Below are positions 1 to 5,144 of a DNA stretch of 7,290 bases, one piece after another. The stretch's first letter is position 1; every line of letters begins with the position of its first letter. The translations under genes were made by a program, and so were the position numbers. Below the pieces are notes generated by a model. The model was not told the DNA's origin and searched no databases. It was given only the letters and a program-made list of their open reading frames with translations. The DNA comes from Thermoproteota archaeon (lineage in GTDB: Archaea; Thermoproteota; Methanomethylicia; Nezhaarchaeales; WYZ-LMO8), in assembly GCA_011605835.1 (NCBI GenBank), contig JAAOZJ010000110.1, positions 1 to 7,290 of the forward strand, in the 5' to 3' direction.

Positions 1-45
1 ATATCTGGCAGGTTTAGGCTCATAGGATATGGGATAATCAGGTGA
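1..45 (+). CDS. Translation initiation factor aIF2 subunit gamma, C-terminal end (partial)
   Basis: Frame 1 is open from the first base and ends at TGA (43-45). The 14 visible residues read ISGRFRLIGYGIIR, which resembles the conserved end of archaeal aIF2-gamma (typically ...RWRLIGYGII or similar). aIF2-gamma is the GTP-binding subunit of the factor that carries initiator Met-tRNA to the small ribosomal subunit. Only the tail of its last beta-barrel domain is in the window. Context supports the call, because in archaea this gene is commonly followed by an Fcf1-type PIN protein and then rpo7, exactly the order here. The stop overlaps the start of the PIN gene by four bases. The call rests on a short peptide plus synteny, so it is good but not certain. 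Confidence 0.75.
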   Translation: MSGRFRLIGYGIIR

Positions 46-461
46 GGAGCGGAGTTAGCATCGAAGTTAAGGTGCTCTTTGACACGAACTTCTTGATGGC
101 CGTTTTTGAGAAGCCCGTGAACGCTATCGAGAAAGTTGAAGAATTACTGGAGATCAAGGTCAGGCCTGTCATCTTGAAGTCGCAACTTCGAGAGCTCGAG
201 AGAATAGCGAGCTCCGACAAGAGGCAGAAGGCCGCTCGAATAGCTCGTGCAGTCTTGGAATACGTGAAGAAGAGGGGATTTGAGGTCGTCGAGTACGAGA
301 AGGAGGCTGTCGACGACGCCATAGTTGAGGCTTCTAAGAGAGAGGGCTACATAGTCGCGACGAACGATCGAGAGCTGAGGCGAAGGTTGAGAGAAAGCTG
401 CGTAAGCGTCGTGTACATGAAAGGTGATGGCAAATTCGAGCTCGAAGGCTACCAGCCTTAG
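42..461 (+). CDS. Fcf1-type PIN domain nuclease (COG1412-like)
   Basis: This 139-residue protein is a single PIN domain, a Mg/Mn-dependent RNase fold. The expected acidic residues are present: D14 in FDTNFL near the N-terminus, E51 in LRELERI, D91/D92 in AVDDAIV, and D109 in the ATNDRELRRRL motif. The sequence resembles the archaeal Fcf1/Nob1-like group (rRNA-processing type PIN, COG1412) more than plasmid-style VapC toxins. No antitoxin-sized partner lies beside it, and its place between aIF2-gamma and rpo7 is a conserved housekeeping context. A role in rRNA or other RNA maturation is therefore inferred; the substrate is unknown. The start is GTG at 42, overlapping the aIF2-gamma TGA as GTGA, which suggests coupled translation. 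No strong Shine-Dalgarno sequence is visible. An in-frame GTG at 72 is possible but would leave only three residues before the catalytic Asp. Confidence 0.85.
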   Translation: MRSGVSIEVKVLFDTNFLMAVFEKPVNAIEKVEELLEIKVRPVILKSQLRELERIASSDKRQKAARIARAVLEYVKKRGFEVVEYEKEAVDDAIVEASKREGYIVATNDRELRRRLRESCVSVVYMKGDGKFELEGYQP

Positions 462-470
462 TTACTTCGC

Positions 471-483
471 AAAAAGTTTAATA
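471..483 (+). promoter_or_regulatory. Candidate promoter (BRE/TATA) for the rpo7-tatD operon
   Basis: The gap between the PIN gene and rpo7 contains AAAAAGTTTAATA, an A-run followed by a TATA-like box, in an otherwise mixed-composition stretch. A transcription start about 25 bases downstream would fall near 505 and give a leader of roughly 40 bases before the rpo7 ATG at 547. The match is by eye. Read-through from aIF2-gamma/PIN is also possible. Confidence 0.45.
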
Positions 484-534
484 CAAAAGGTACAAGGTCT
501 CTAGACTCACACGGCACTAGGCATTTAGCCTCAT

Positions 535-539
535 GGTGG
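535..539 (+). promoter_or_regulatory. Ribosome binding site deciding the rpo7 start
   Basis: GGTGG lies one base before the ATG at 541 but seven bases before the ATG at 547. Only the second has normal Shine-Dalgarno spacing, which supports 547 as the rpo7 start. Confidence 0.55.
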
Positions 540-546
540 AATGTTC

Positions 547-1125
547 ATGTACTACTTGGCCACCATTTCGGATGAGGTCAGGATACCGCCCAGTAGATTT
601 AACGAAAAGCTCGAAGACGTCGCGTTCGATAGCCTGAGGTCCACGTACGAAGGAGTAGTCATAAAGGGCCTTGGGATAATAGTCGCGATACTGGAGGTGA
701 AGGTCTCTCCCGTGGGCAAGATAGTGCCTGGGGACGGCGCGAGCTATCACAGGGTTAAGTTCGAGGCCCTCGTCTACGCCCCCGTCGAGGGTGAGGTAGT
801 GGAGGGTGAGGTAGTGGAGGTAGTAGACTTCGGGGCATTCGTGAGGATAGGACCGATAGACGGGCTGATCCACATATCGCAAGTGGCTGACGACTACATA
901 TCTTATGACAAGAAGAAGGGCGAGCTCCTTTGTAAGCAGACTAGGAGAAAGCTCTCGAAGGGCGATGACGTGAGAGCTAGGGTCGTGACCGTTAGCATGG
1001 CTGGCATGAGGTTGAGCGATGTCAAGGTCGGCTTGACAATGAGGCAACCGTTCCTAGGAAAGCTGGAGTGGATCGTAGAGGACTTGAAAAAGGAGAAGGC
1101 CCCTGCCAAGGTGAAGGAGAAGTGA
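547..1125 (+). CDS. rpo7: DNA-directed RNA polymerase subunit Rpo7 (RpoE', eukaryotic RPB7 homologue)
   Basis: Rpo7 pairs with Rpo4 to form the stalk of archaeal RNA polymerase, which helps open-complex formation, processivity and nascent RNA binding. The 192-residue protein has the usual two parts. An N-terminal RNP-like domain (about 1-80) contains VRIPP (11-15) and PGDGASYH (61-68). An S1/OB RNA-binding domain starts near 82 with EGEVVEVVDFGAFVRIGP and DGLIHISQ. The C-terminal signature LTMRQPFLGKLEWI (163-176) is near-invariant in the family, and a short lysine-rich tail follows. I place the start at ATG 547 rather than ATG 541. MYYLATISDEVRIPP aligns without offset to the MYK...VRIPP starts I recall for Sulfolobus and Methanocaldococcus Rpo7, and GGTGG has correct spacing only for 547. 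It heads the long operon and overlaps spt4 by four bases. A perfect 15-bp tandem repeat at the start of the S1 domain encodes EGEVVEGEVV. Confidence 0.95.
   Translation: MYYLATISDEVRIPPSRFNEKLEDVAFDSLRSTYEGVVIKGLGIIVAILEVKVSPVGKIVPGDGASYHRVKFEALVYAPVEGEVVEGEVVEVVDFGAFVRIGPIDGLIHISQVADDYISYDKKKGELLCKQTRRKLSKGDDVRARVVTVSMAGMRLSDVKVGLTMRQPFLGKLEWIVEDLKKEKAPAKVKEK
787..816 (+). repeat. 15-bp tandem direct repeat (two perfect copies) inside rpo7
   Basis: GAGGGTGAGGTAGTG occurs twice back to back, in frame, encoding EGEVV twice. The family normally has EVVEGEVV at this point, so it does not look like an insertion relative to homologues. The identical codons may reflect local slippage or simply a repetitive conserved motif. 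Confidence 0.6.
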
Positions 1126-1331
1126 GCAAGAGGACCTCAGCACGATTTAAGTGCTGCTTGAGGTGTAAAGCCCTTCTTTTAAGCCAAGCGAGTATATGCC
1201 CCAACTGCAGGTCGAGCGAGTTCACGACTGACTGGAGCGGCATCGTCATAGTCTTCGATCCCGAAAACTCCGTCATCGCCAAGGCTTTGAACTTAACCAA
1301 GCCCGGCAGATACGCGATTAAATGCAGGTGA
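1122..1331 (+). CDS. spt4: Transcription elongation factor Spt4 (RpoE'')
   Basis: This 69-residue protein is a small zinc-ribbon factor that binds the NGN domain of Spt5 and supports processive elongation by RNA polymerase. Four zinc ligands are visible as two CxxC pairs, C12/C15 in CLRC and C26/C29 in CPNC (an extra Cys is at 11). They are followed by the family pattern W38-x-G40 (DWSGIVIVFDPENS) and the C-terminal PGRYAIK. The open frame extends further upstream to 1068, but that region is the lysine-rich tail of rpo7 in another frame. The GTG at 1122 gives the usual family length, has AGGAG just upstream (1115-1119), and overlaps the rpo7 stop as GTGA. Translation is probably coupled to rpo7. 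Spt5 is not encoded in this window. Confidence 0.92.
   Translation: MSKRTSARFKCCLRCKALLLSQASICPNCRSSEFTTDWSGIVIVFDPENSVIAKALNLTKPGRYAIKCR
1326..1331 (+). promoter_or_regulatory. Ribosome binding site for the TTG start of the DPCK gene
   Basis: AGGTGA matches the Shine-Dalgarno core exactly, seven bases before TTG at 1339. It overlaps the spt4 stop codon, so termination on spt4 and initiation on the next gene occur at one place. Confidence 0.65.
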
Positions 1332-1338
1332 AGAAGGG

Positions 1339-1887
1339 TTGAGGCTCAAGGCTTTCAAGGTGGGCGAGGAGCTCAGGGAGGAGCTCAGGAGGCCGTGGGG
1401 CCTAGTAATTACGGATGACGATGTAGAGGCTGGGAAGCTGGAGGAAGCGTTGAAGAACATGAATGTCCATACCATCGTGACCGTGGGCGACGTGACCACC
1501 CATAAGTTTCTCGAAAGGGGTCTGATGCCAAGGCTTGCCATAGTTGACATGAAGACCTTGAGGGAAGCTTATCACATCGATTTAAGGAAACATATGAAGG
1601 TAGTGCGGGAGGTGGTCAACCCCCCTGGCCATATAGTCTCCACAATGGTGGAGGAGATAAGCAAGGCGTTTGAAGAGGAAGGGGGGCTCGTCGTGGTGAG
1701 AGGAGAGGAGGACCTACTCGTCATACCTTCAATACTCGCCTTGCCCGAGGGGGCTGTGGTTGCTTACGGTCAGCCGGGCATTGGGATAGTGCTGATAAAA
1801 GTAGACAAGGATATAAAGGAGAAGGCTAAAGAGCTCCTAACCTCTATGAGAGAGGTTGAGCTCGATGATGCTACAGTACCATATTAA
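1339..1887 (+). CDS. GTP-dependent dephospho-CoA kinase (DUF359 family)
   Basis: This 182-residue protein belongs to the archaeal DUF359 family (PF04019). A Thermococcus kodakarensis member was shown to be a dephospho-CoA kinase that uses GTP, the last step of coenzyme A synthesis; it is unrelated to bacterial CoaE. Visible family motifs in order are EELREELRRPWG (10-21), VGDVTT (49-54), IVDMKTLRE (68-76), VVNPPGHI (92-99), RGEEDLLVIP (121-130) and YGQPGIG (143-149). The paired acidic residues of GEED and the early Asp of VGD are likely catalytic or metal-binding by family analogy. The protein looks full length. The start is TTG, supported by a perfect AGGTGA at good spacing. The gene follows spt4 after seven bases and overlaps rps24e by 23 bases. 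The neighbours have no metabolic link to CoA; the placement is a conserved archaeal gene order. Confidence 0.9.
   Translation: MRLKAFKVGEELREELRRPWGLVITDDDVEAGKLEEALKNMNVHTIVTVGDVTTHKFLERGLMPRLAIVDMKTLREAYHIDLRKHMKVVREVVNPPGHIVSTMVEEISKAFEEEGGLVVVRGEEDLLVIPSILALPEGAVVAYGQPGIGIVLIKVDKDIKEKAKELLTSMREVELDDATVPY
1366..1389 (+). repeat. 12-bp tandem direct repeat (two perfect copies) inside the DPCK gene
   Basis: GAGGAGCTCAGG is repeated twice without a spacer and in frame, encoding EELR twice just before the conserved RPWG. It has the same style as the in-frame microtandem in rpo7. Confidence 0.6.
1852..1856 (+). promoter_or_regulatory. Ribosome binding site deciding the rps24e start
   Basis: GAGGT ends eight bases before ATG 1865. 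The alternative TTG at 1856 overlaps this site and cannot use it. The site lies inside the DPCK coding region. Confidence 0.5.
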
Positions 1888-2188
1888 AGTGTTGAGGGAC
1901 GTAGAGAACAAGGTCCTAAACAGAAGGGAGCTCATCTTGCAGATACATCACGCAGGCGCCAAGACGCCTACGAGGAGCGAAGTAAGAGAAGCCGTCTCCT
2001 CGATGTTCAGCGCCCCTCAAAACCTTATAATAGTCAAGAACCTGAGAACTTTAACCGGTACAAACGTCGCCGAGGCCCACGTCCACATATACAGGGACGA
2101 GAGGACGTTGCAAGAGGTCGAGCCCCGGCACATAAAGAACAGGAACTTTGGGAAGAGGGAGGGAAAGGAGGGAAAGCGTGAGAAGTAA
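1865..2188 (+). CDS. rps24e: 30S ribosomal protein S24e
   Basis: S24e is a small-subunit ribosomal protein shared by archaea and eukaryotes. The 107-residue product shows the family order: an opening strand YHIKVLRDVEN, the LNRREL motif (18-23), a strand with HHAGAKTPTRSEVREAV (28-44), then NLIIVKNLRTLTGTNVAEAHVHIY (53-76), and ERTLQEVEPRHIKNR. A highly charged Lys/Arg/Glu/Gly tail (about 96-107) follows, as in other crenarchaeal members. I chose ATG 1865 over an upstream in-frame TTG (1856) because GAGGT at 1852-1856 is correctly placed for 1865; ATG 1868 is also possible. The gene overlaps the preceding DPCK gene by 23 bases. Its usual downstream partner S27ae is missing, and kae1 follows after 14 bases. 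Confidence 0.9.
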   Translation: MMLQYHIKVLRDVENKVLNRRELILQIHHAGAKTPTRSEVREAVSSMFSAPQNLIIVKNLRTLTGTNVAEAHVHIYRDERTLQEVEPRHIKNRNFGKREGKEGKREK

Positions 2189-2190
2189 GT

Positions 2191-2195
2191 GGAGG
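2191..2195 (+). promoter_or_regulatory. Ribosome binding site for the TTG start of kae1
   Basis: GGAGG stands seven bases before TTG 2203 in the 14-base gap after rps24e. It strongly supports this non-ATG start. Confidence 0.65.
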
Positions 2196-2202
2196 ATAAC
2201 CG

Positions 2203-3192
2203 TTGCGCAAGGCAATCGTATTGGGCATAGAGTCCACGGCGCACACGTTTGGATGTGGGATCGTCGACTCTTATGGCAACATCTTGGCAAACATCAACGA
2301 TACGTACATTCCCGTTAGAGGAGGCATACACCCCAGGGAGGGCGCTCAGCATCACTCCGACGTAGCCCCTAAAGTCATTAAGAGGGCGTTAAACGAGGCC
2401 GGGCTCCGCCTAGGGCACGTAGATGCCATAGCGGTCTCCCTAGGGCCGGGGTTGGGACCATGTCTGAGGGTCGGCGCCACGATAGCTAGGGCCTTGGCCG
2501 TCGCCTACAACAAGCCACTGGTTCCGGTGAACCACGCCGTCGCGCACATAGAGATAGCCAAGCTCACGACCGGCTTCAAGAACCCCTTGGTCGTCTTCGT
2601 CTCGGGGGGTAATACGGTAATAGCGGCTTACTCGGACGGAAGGTACAGGGTGTTTGGGGAGACGCTCGACATAGCGCTCGGCAACCTCCTCGACGCCTTC
2701 GCAAGGGAGGTTGGCCTACCGCACCCGGGCGGGCCCAAAGTCGAGGAGCTCGCGAGGAGAGGTGAAAGGTTGCTCAAACTGCCGTACATAGTTAAGGGAC
2801 AGGACGTGTCGTATTCGGGGCTCCTGACAGCCGCTATCAGGTTATTGAAGGAGGGCCACAAAATAGAAGACCTGTGCTACACGTTACAAGAGTACGCCTT
2901 CTCGATGCTGGCCGAAGTGGTGGAAAGAGCCTTAGCCTACACCGAGAAGAAGGAGCTCGTACTGACTGGTGGAGTGGCGGCCAATAGCGAGCTCCAGAGA
3001 AAGTTGAAGATAGTTGCGGAAGAGCACGGCGCTGAGTTTGGGGTGGTGCCCAAAGCTCTTGCTGGGGACAACGGTGCCATGATAGCTTGGACCGGTGTGC
3101 TCGCCTACAAGCACGGGGTCACGATAGAGGTGGAGAAGAGCTACGTGAAGCCTAGGTGGAGGCTCGATGAAGTCGATATACCTTGGATTTGA
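2203..3192 (+). CDS. kae1: KEOPS complex subunit Kae1 (tRNA N6-threonylcarbamoyladenosine transferase)
   Basis: Kae1 is the catalytic subunit of KEOPS. It transfers the threonylcarbamoyl group from threonylcarbamoyl-AMP to A37 of ANN-decoding tRNAs in the cytoplasm. The 329-residue protein has the ASKHA/TsaD fold and all expected motifs: GIESTAHTFGCGIV near the N-terminus, GGIHPREGAQHH (40-51), GPGLGPCLRVG (81-91), and the metal-binding HAVAH (H111, H115). It also has VSGGNT (133-138), REVGLPHPGGPK (168-179), YSGLLTAA (204-211), TGGVAANSELQ (255-265) and the metal-ligand Asp of GDNGAMIAWTG (D289). It ends with the typical PRWRLDEVDIPW. Family members usually have GIEGTAHTF; here the Gly is Ser11. 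The protein is full length and separate from Bud32, unlike the Kae1-Bud32 fusions of some methanogens. The TTG start has GGAGG upstream. The bud32 start follows seven bases after the stop, consistent with co-expression of two contacting KEOPS subunits. Confidence 0.95.
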   Translation: MRKAIVLGIESTAHTFGCGIVDSYGNILANINDTYIPVRGGIHPREGAQHHSDVAPKVIKRALNEAGLRLGHVDAIAVSLGPGLGPCLRVGATIARALAVAYNKPLVPVNHAVAHIEIAKLTTGFKNPLVVFVSGGNTVIAAYSDGRYRVFGETLDIALGNLLDAFAREVGLPHPGGPKVEELARRGERLLKLPYIVKGQDVSYSGLLTAAIRLLKEGHKIEDLCYTLQEYAFSMLAEVVERALAYTEKKELVLTGGVAANSELQRKLKIVAEEHGAEFGVVPKALAGDNGAMIAWTGVLAYKHGVTIEVEKSYVKPRWRLDEVDIPWI

Positions 3193-3196
3193 GGGG
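3191..3196 (+). promoter_or_regulatory. Ribosome binding site favouring the ATG 3200 start of bud32
   Basis: GAGGGG immediately after the kae1 reading frame is placed for ATG 3200. A second SD-like run, AGGTGGAGG at 3154-3162, precedes the upstream ATG 3167, but it encodes the conserved Kae1 RWR residues and may be coincidental. Confidence 0.4.
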
Positions 3197-3199
3197 CAG

Positions 3200-3835
3200 A
3201 TGATAAAGAAGGGAGCTGAGGCGGAGCTATACTTAATAGATTTCTTTGGCTTGCCGGCGATATTAAAGAAGAGGACTTCAAAGCCCTATAGAGCCAAGGA
3301 GCTCGACGACTACATTCGGAGAGCTAGGACCTCTCACGAAGTCACGATGATGTTCCACGCTAGGACTTGCGGCGTCCCGGTTCCGGCCATATACGACGTA
3401 GACCCGGACGAGGGTGTTATAATAATGGAGTACATAGCTGGGCCAACTTTAAAGGAGCTCGCCTTAAAGGGCTACGACGTGGCCCCTCTATTCAGACTGG
3501 TCGGCCTCTACGTGGGCAAAATGCACATTAACAACGTAGTCCACGGGGATCTGACCCCCGCAAACGTAATCGTCCCAGAGGCAGGGAGGCCGTTCCTCAT
3601 AGACTTTGGCTTGGCGGAAAGGACCGGGGAACTAGAGGCCATAGGAACGGACGTGCACCTAATGCTGAGGGCCCTCGAGAGCACTCACTATAATAAGGTG
3701 AGGGAGTTCTTCGAGGAGTTCTTGAAGGGTTATAGAGAAGTCATGGGCGGTAGAGCTGACAAAGTCTTGAAGAAGGTCCAAGAAATAAGGAGGAGGGGAA
3801 GGTATGTCGAGGAGAGGAGGGCCAAGGTTCATTGA
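3200..3835 (+). CDS. bud32: KEOPS complex atypical kinase/ATPase Bud32
   Basis: Bud32 is the small RIO-like kinase of KEOPS. Its ATPase activity supports Kae1 in making t6A on tRNA. The 211-residue product starts MIKKGAEAELYL, the reduced nucleotide-binding region, with the ATP-contacting Lys in AILKKR (23/24). It continues with KPYRAKELDDYIRRARTSHE (28-47), GVPVPAIYDVD (58-68), and the catalytic HGDLTPAN (H115, D117, N122; usually HGDLTTSN). Next come the metal-binding DFGLAE (D135) and ALESTHY (158-164). The C-terminal RRRGRYVEERR carries the conserved Arg-rich tail. An ATG at 3167 would add 11 residues and overlap kae1; family N-termini as I recall them begin at or within a few residues of IKKGAEA, so 3200 is preferred. 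The 3' end overlaps the TatD gene by 32 bases. Cgi121 and Pcc1 are not in this window. Confidence 0.92.
   Translation: MIKKGAEAELYLIDFFGLPAILKKRTSKPYRAKELDDYIRRARTSHEVTMMFHARTCGVPVPAIYDVDPDEGVIIMEYIAGPTLKELALKGYDVAPLFRLVGLYVGKMHINNVVHGDLTPANVIVPEAGRPFLIDFGLAERTGELEAIGTDVHLMLRALESTHYNKVREFFEEFLKGYREVMGGRADKVLKKVQEIRRRGRYVEERRAKVH
3789..3796 (+). promoter_or_regulatory. Ribosome binding site of the TatD-family gene
   Basis: GGAGGAGG, two overlapping GGAGG cores, ends seven bases before ATG 3804 and lies inside bud32. It supports re-initiation on the overlapping downstream gene. Confidence 0.6.
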
Positions 3836-4571
3836 CGTCCACTGTCACTTGCACGACAAGGCCTTCGATAACGATAGGGACGAGGTCGTAGAGAGGGCTT
3901 TGAAGAGCGGCGTTGAAATCATTATTACCTCGACGCTGAGCACGCAGGAGCTCAAAAAGGCATTGGACATAGCTGAAAAATACGATTGCGTGAAGGTGTC
4001 GGCGGGATTCAATCCGCTAAACTTCTCGGTTCTTGACGCGGAAGAGGTAGCTCGCGAAATAAAGAGGCTTCGTGACAAGATCGTGGCTATAGGGGAGGTT
4101 GGCTTGGACTTCTTCTACGCGAGGGGGGAAGAACGAGAGAGACAAGTTGATATCTTTAGATTCTGGATCAGCTTGGCCTCGGAGCTGAAGTTGCCTCTAG
4201 TGATCCACTCGAGGAGCGCCGGAAAATATGCCATTGAGGTCTTGGTGAAAGAGGGTTATGACAGGGTTCTTATGCACGCCTTCGATGGGAGTAGCGGATG
4301 GGCCTTAAAGGGCGTTTCTAGGGGGTTCATGTTTTCGATACCGCCCTCGGTGATGAGGTCTCAGCAAAAGGTCAAGCTCGTAAAGTCCATCCCCATAGAG
4401 CACTTGATGGTCGAGAGTGACGCCCCAGTACTAGGCCCGGAGCCAGAGAAGAGGAACGAGCCCTCAAACGTGGTTGTTTCGGCCACCAAGATAGCTGAGA
4501 TTAAGGGAGTTGACCTTAACGAGGCCTGTGAAGTGCTGTACTTGAACTCAAAGAGCTTCTTTCGATTCTGA
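3804..4571 (+). CDS. TatD-family metal-dependent hydrolase (putative DNase)
   Basis: This 255-residue protein is an amidohydrolase-superfamily TIM barrel of the TatD group. These are metal-dependent phosphodiesterases; bacterial and eukaryotic members have 3'-5' exonuclease or DNase activity, and the natural role in archaea is unsettled. All metal-site positions are visible: H13 and H15 in DVHCHL, E98 in GEVGLDF, H135 in VIHSR, H158 in MHAFDG and D206 in ESDAPVLGP. The closing NEPSNVV segment (218-224) and the C-terminal YLNSKSFF also fit the family. The only reasonable start is ATG 3804, which has a strong GGAGGAGG and overlaps the bud32 end by 32 bases, so it belongs to the same operon. Its stop TGA touches the stop of the convergent Lrp gene with no base between. 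Whether it functionally relates to KEOPS is unknown; co-transcription is the only evidence. Confidence 0.9.
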   Translation: MSRRGGPRFIDVHCHLHDKAFDNDRDEVVERALKSGVEIIITSTLSTQELKKALDIAEKYDCVKVSAGFNPLNFSVLDAEEVAREIKRLRDKIVAIGEVGLDFFYARGEERERQVDIFRFWISLASELKLPLVIHSRSAGKYAIEVLVKEGYDRVLMHAFDGSSGWALKGVSRGFMFSIPPSVMRSQQKVKLVKSIPIEHLMVESDAPVLGPEPEKRNEPSNVVVSATKIAEIKGVDLNEACEVLYLNSKSFFRF

Positions 4572-5021
4572 CTAAAAGTTTATTACGTCCTCTTCCTTTA
4601 TCGTTCGCAGGACCACCATCGTCTGAGTCGACGTTACTCCCTCTATCTCTCCTATCTTGTCTATTATCTTGGCCAAGCTCTCCCTACTGCTGGTCCTTAT
4701 CTTCAAGACGGCGTAGTACTCGCCCGTGACGTCATAGACCTCGTAGACGTCGTCTATCGAGGCGACTCTCTTCAGCACATCCTTGAACTTTAGGGGATCG
4801 GCTTTCAGTAGGACTATAGCCGTGAGCCCCTTTCCGACCTTTGCTGGATCTATCGTCGCCCTGAACCCCTTAATGACCCCCAACCTCTTGAGCTTTTGAA
4901 CCCTGAGGTGGACCGTGGCCTCGCTGACCCCTATGCTGGAAGCTATTTTCGAGAACGGAGTCCTAGCGTTTTCTTGCAACATCCTGAGGATCTTTAAGTC
5001 TATTTCGTCGATCCCCTCCAT
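4572..5021 (-). CDS. Lrp/AsnC family transcriptional regulator
   Basis: This 149-residue protein has the standard Lrp layout. An N-terminal winged helix-turn-helix (about 5-52) opens with IDEIDLKILRMLQENARTP and contains the recognition region GVSEATVHLRVQKLKRLG (31-48). A linker strand (about 50-62) leads to the C-terminal RAM/AsnC domain (about 65-145), with VYEVYDVTGEYYAVLKI (92-108), where the TGEYY turn is the usual effector and oligomer contact. Such proteins form dimers, octamers or higher oligomers and often respond to amino acids; the effector cannot be told from sequence. ATG 5021 is favoured because the family begins just before the DEIDLKIL helix. GGAG lies ten bases upstream and a TATA-like box is at 5081-5090. 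The gene is divergent from the DUF763 gene, so it may regulate that gene and itself. Its stop abuts the TatD stop. Confidence 0.92.
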   Translation of the reverse strand: MEGIDEIDLKILRMLQENARTPFSKIASSIGVSEATVHLRVQKLKRLGVIKGFRATIDPAKVGKGLTAIVLLKADPLKFKDVLKRVASIDDVYEVYDVTGEYYAVLKIRTSSRESLAKIIDKIGEIEGVTSTQTMVVLRTIKEEDVINF

Positions 5022-5053
5022 GACCCCTTATCTCCTTATCGTGACAGGCTTTT

Positions 5054-5064
5054 TCTCTTAGAGA
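5054..5064. promoter_or_regulatory. Candidate operator palindrome near the Lrp-gene transcription start
   Basis: TCTCT-T-AGAGA is a perfect 11-base inverted repeat. If the Lrp gene uses the TATA-like box at 5081-5090, its transcription start would be near 5060, inside this palindrome, a common place for autorepression. The site is short and could be chance. Confidence 0.25.
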
Positions 5065-5080
5065 GCTATGGCTTTATCGG

Positions 5081-5090
5081 TTATATAAGA
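5081..5090 (-). promoter_or_regulatory. Candidate TATA box for the Lrp-family gene
   Basis: On the minus strand the sequence reads TCTTATATAA, a good archaeal TATA element. A start about 25 bases downstream falls near 5060 and gives a leader of about 39 bases containing GATAAGGAGATAAGGGG (5024-5040), which holds the likely ribosome binding site. Confidence 0.5.
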
Positions 5091-5109
5091 TTTAAATGAG
5101 GGTCGGTTG

Positions 5110-5120
5110 AAAAGCTTAAA
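5110..5120 (+). promoter_or_regulatory. Candidate TATA box for the DUF763 gene (leaderless transcript)
   Basis: AAAAGCTTAAA is centred about 28-30 bases before the ATG at 5145, so transcription would begin at or within a few bases of the start codon. No Shine-Dalgarno sequence is present before this ATG, which agrees with a leaderless mRNA. An alternative AT-rich element, GATTTAAATG (5089-5098), lies further upstream. Confidence 0.5.
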
Positions 5121-5144
5121 GCCCGGCTCGTTAAAGTAATCTCA

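Noticed and set aside
42..461. PIN protein as a VapC toxin of a toxin-antitoxin pair
   Set aside because: No antitoxin gene is adjacent, and the position between aIF2-gamma and rpo7 is a conserved housekeeping arrangement of Fcf1-type PIN proteins.
517..1047. Long minus-strand open frame (176 codons) opposite rpo7
   Set aside because: It lies fully antisense to a highly conserved gene, its translation resembles no family I know, and it is rich in His, Tyr and Leu as expected from reverse complements of these codons.
1068..1121. N-terminal extension of Spt4 by 18 residues
   Set aside because: The added residues come from the lysine-rich rpo7 tail read in another frame; GTG 1122 gives the family length and a GTGA overlap.
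4350..4356. Perfect C-box sequence GTGATGA suggesting a C/D box guide RNA
   Set aside because: It lies within the TatD coding region and no D box (CTGA) follows within about 65 bases; a seven-base match is expected by chance.
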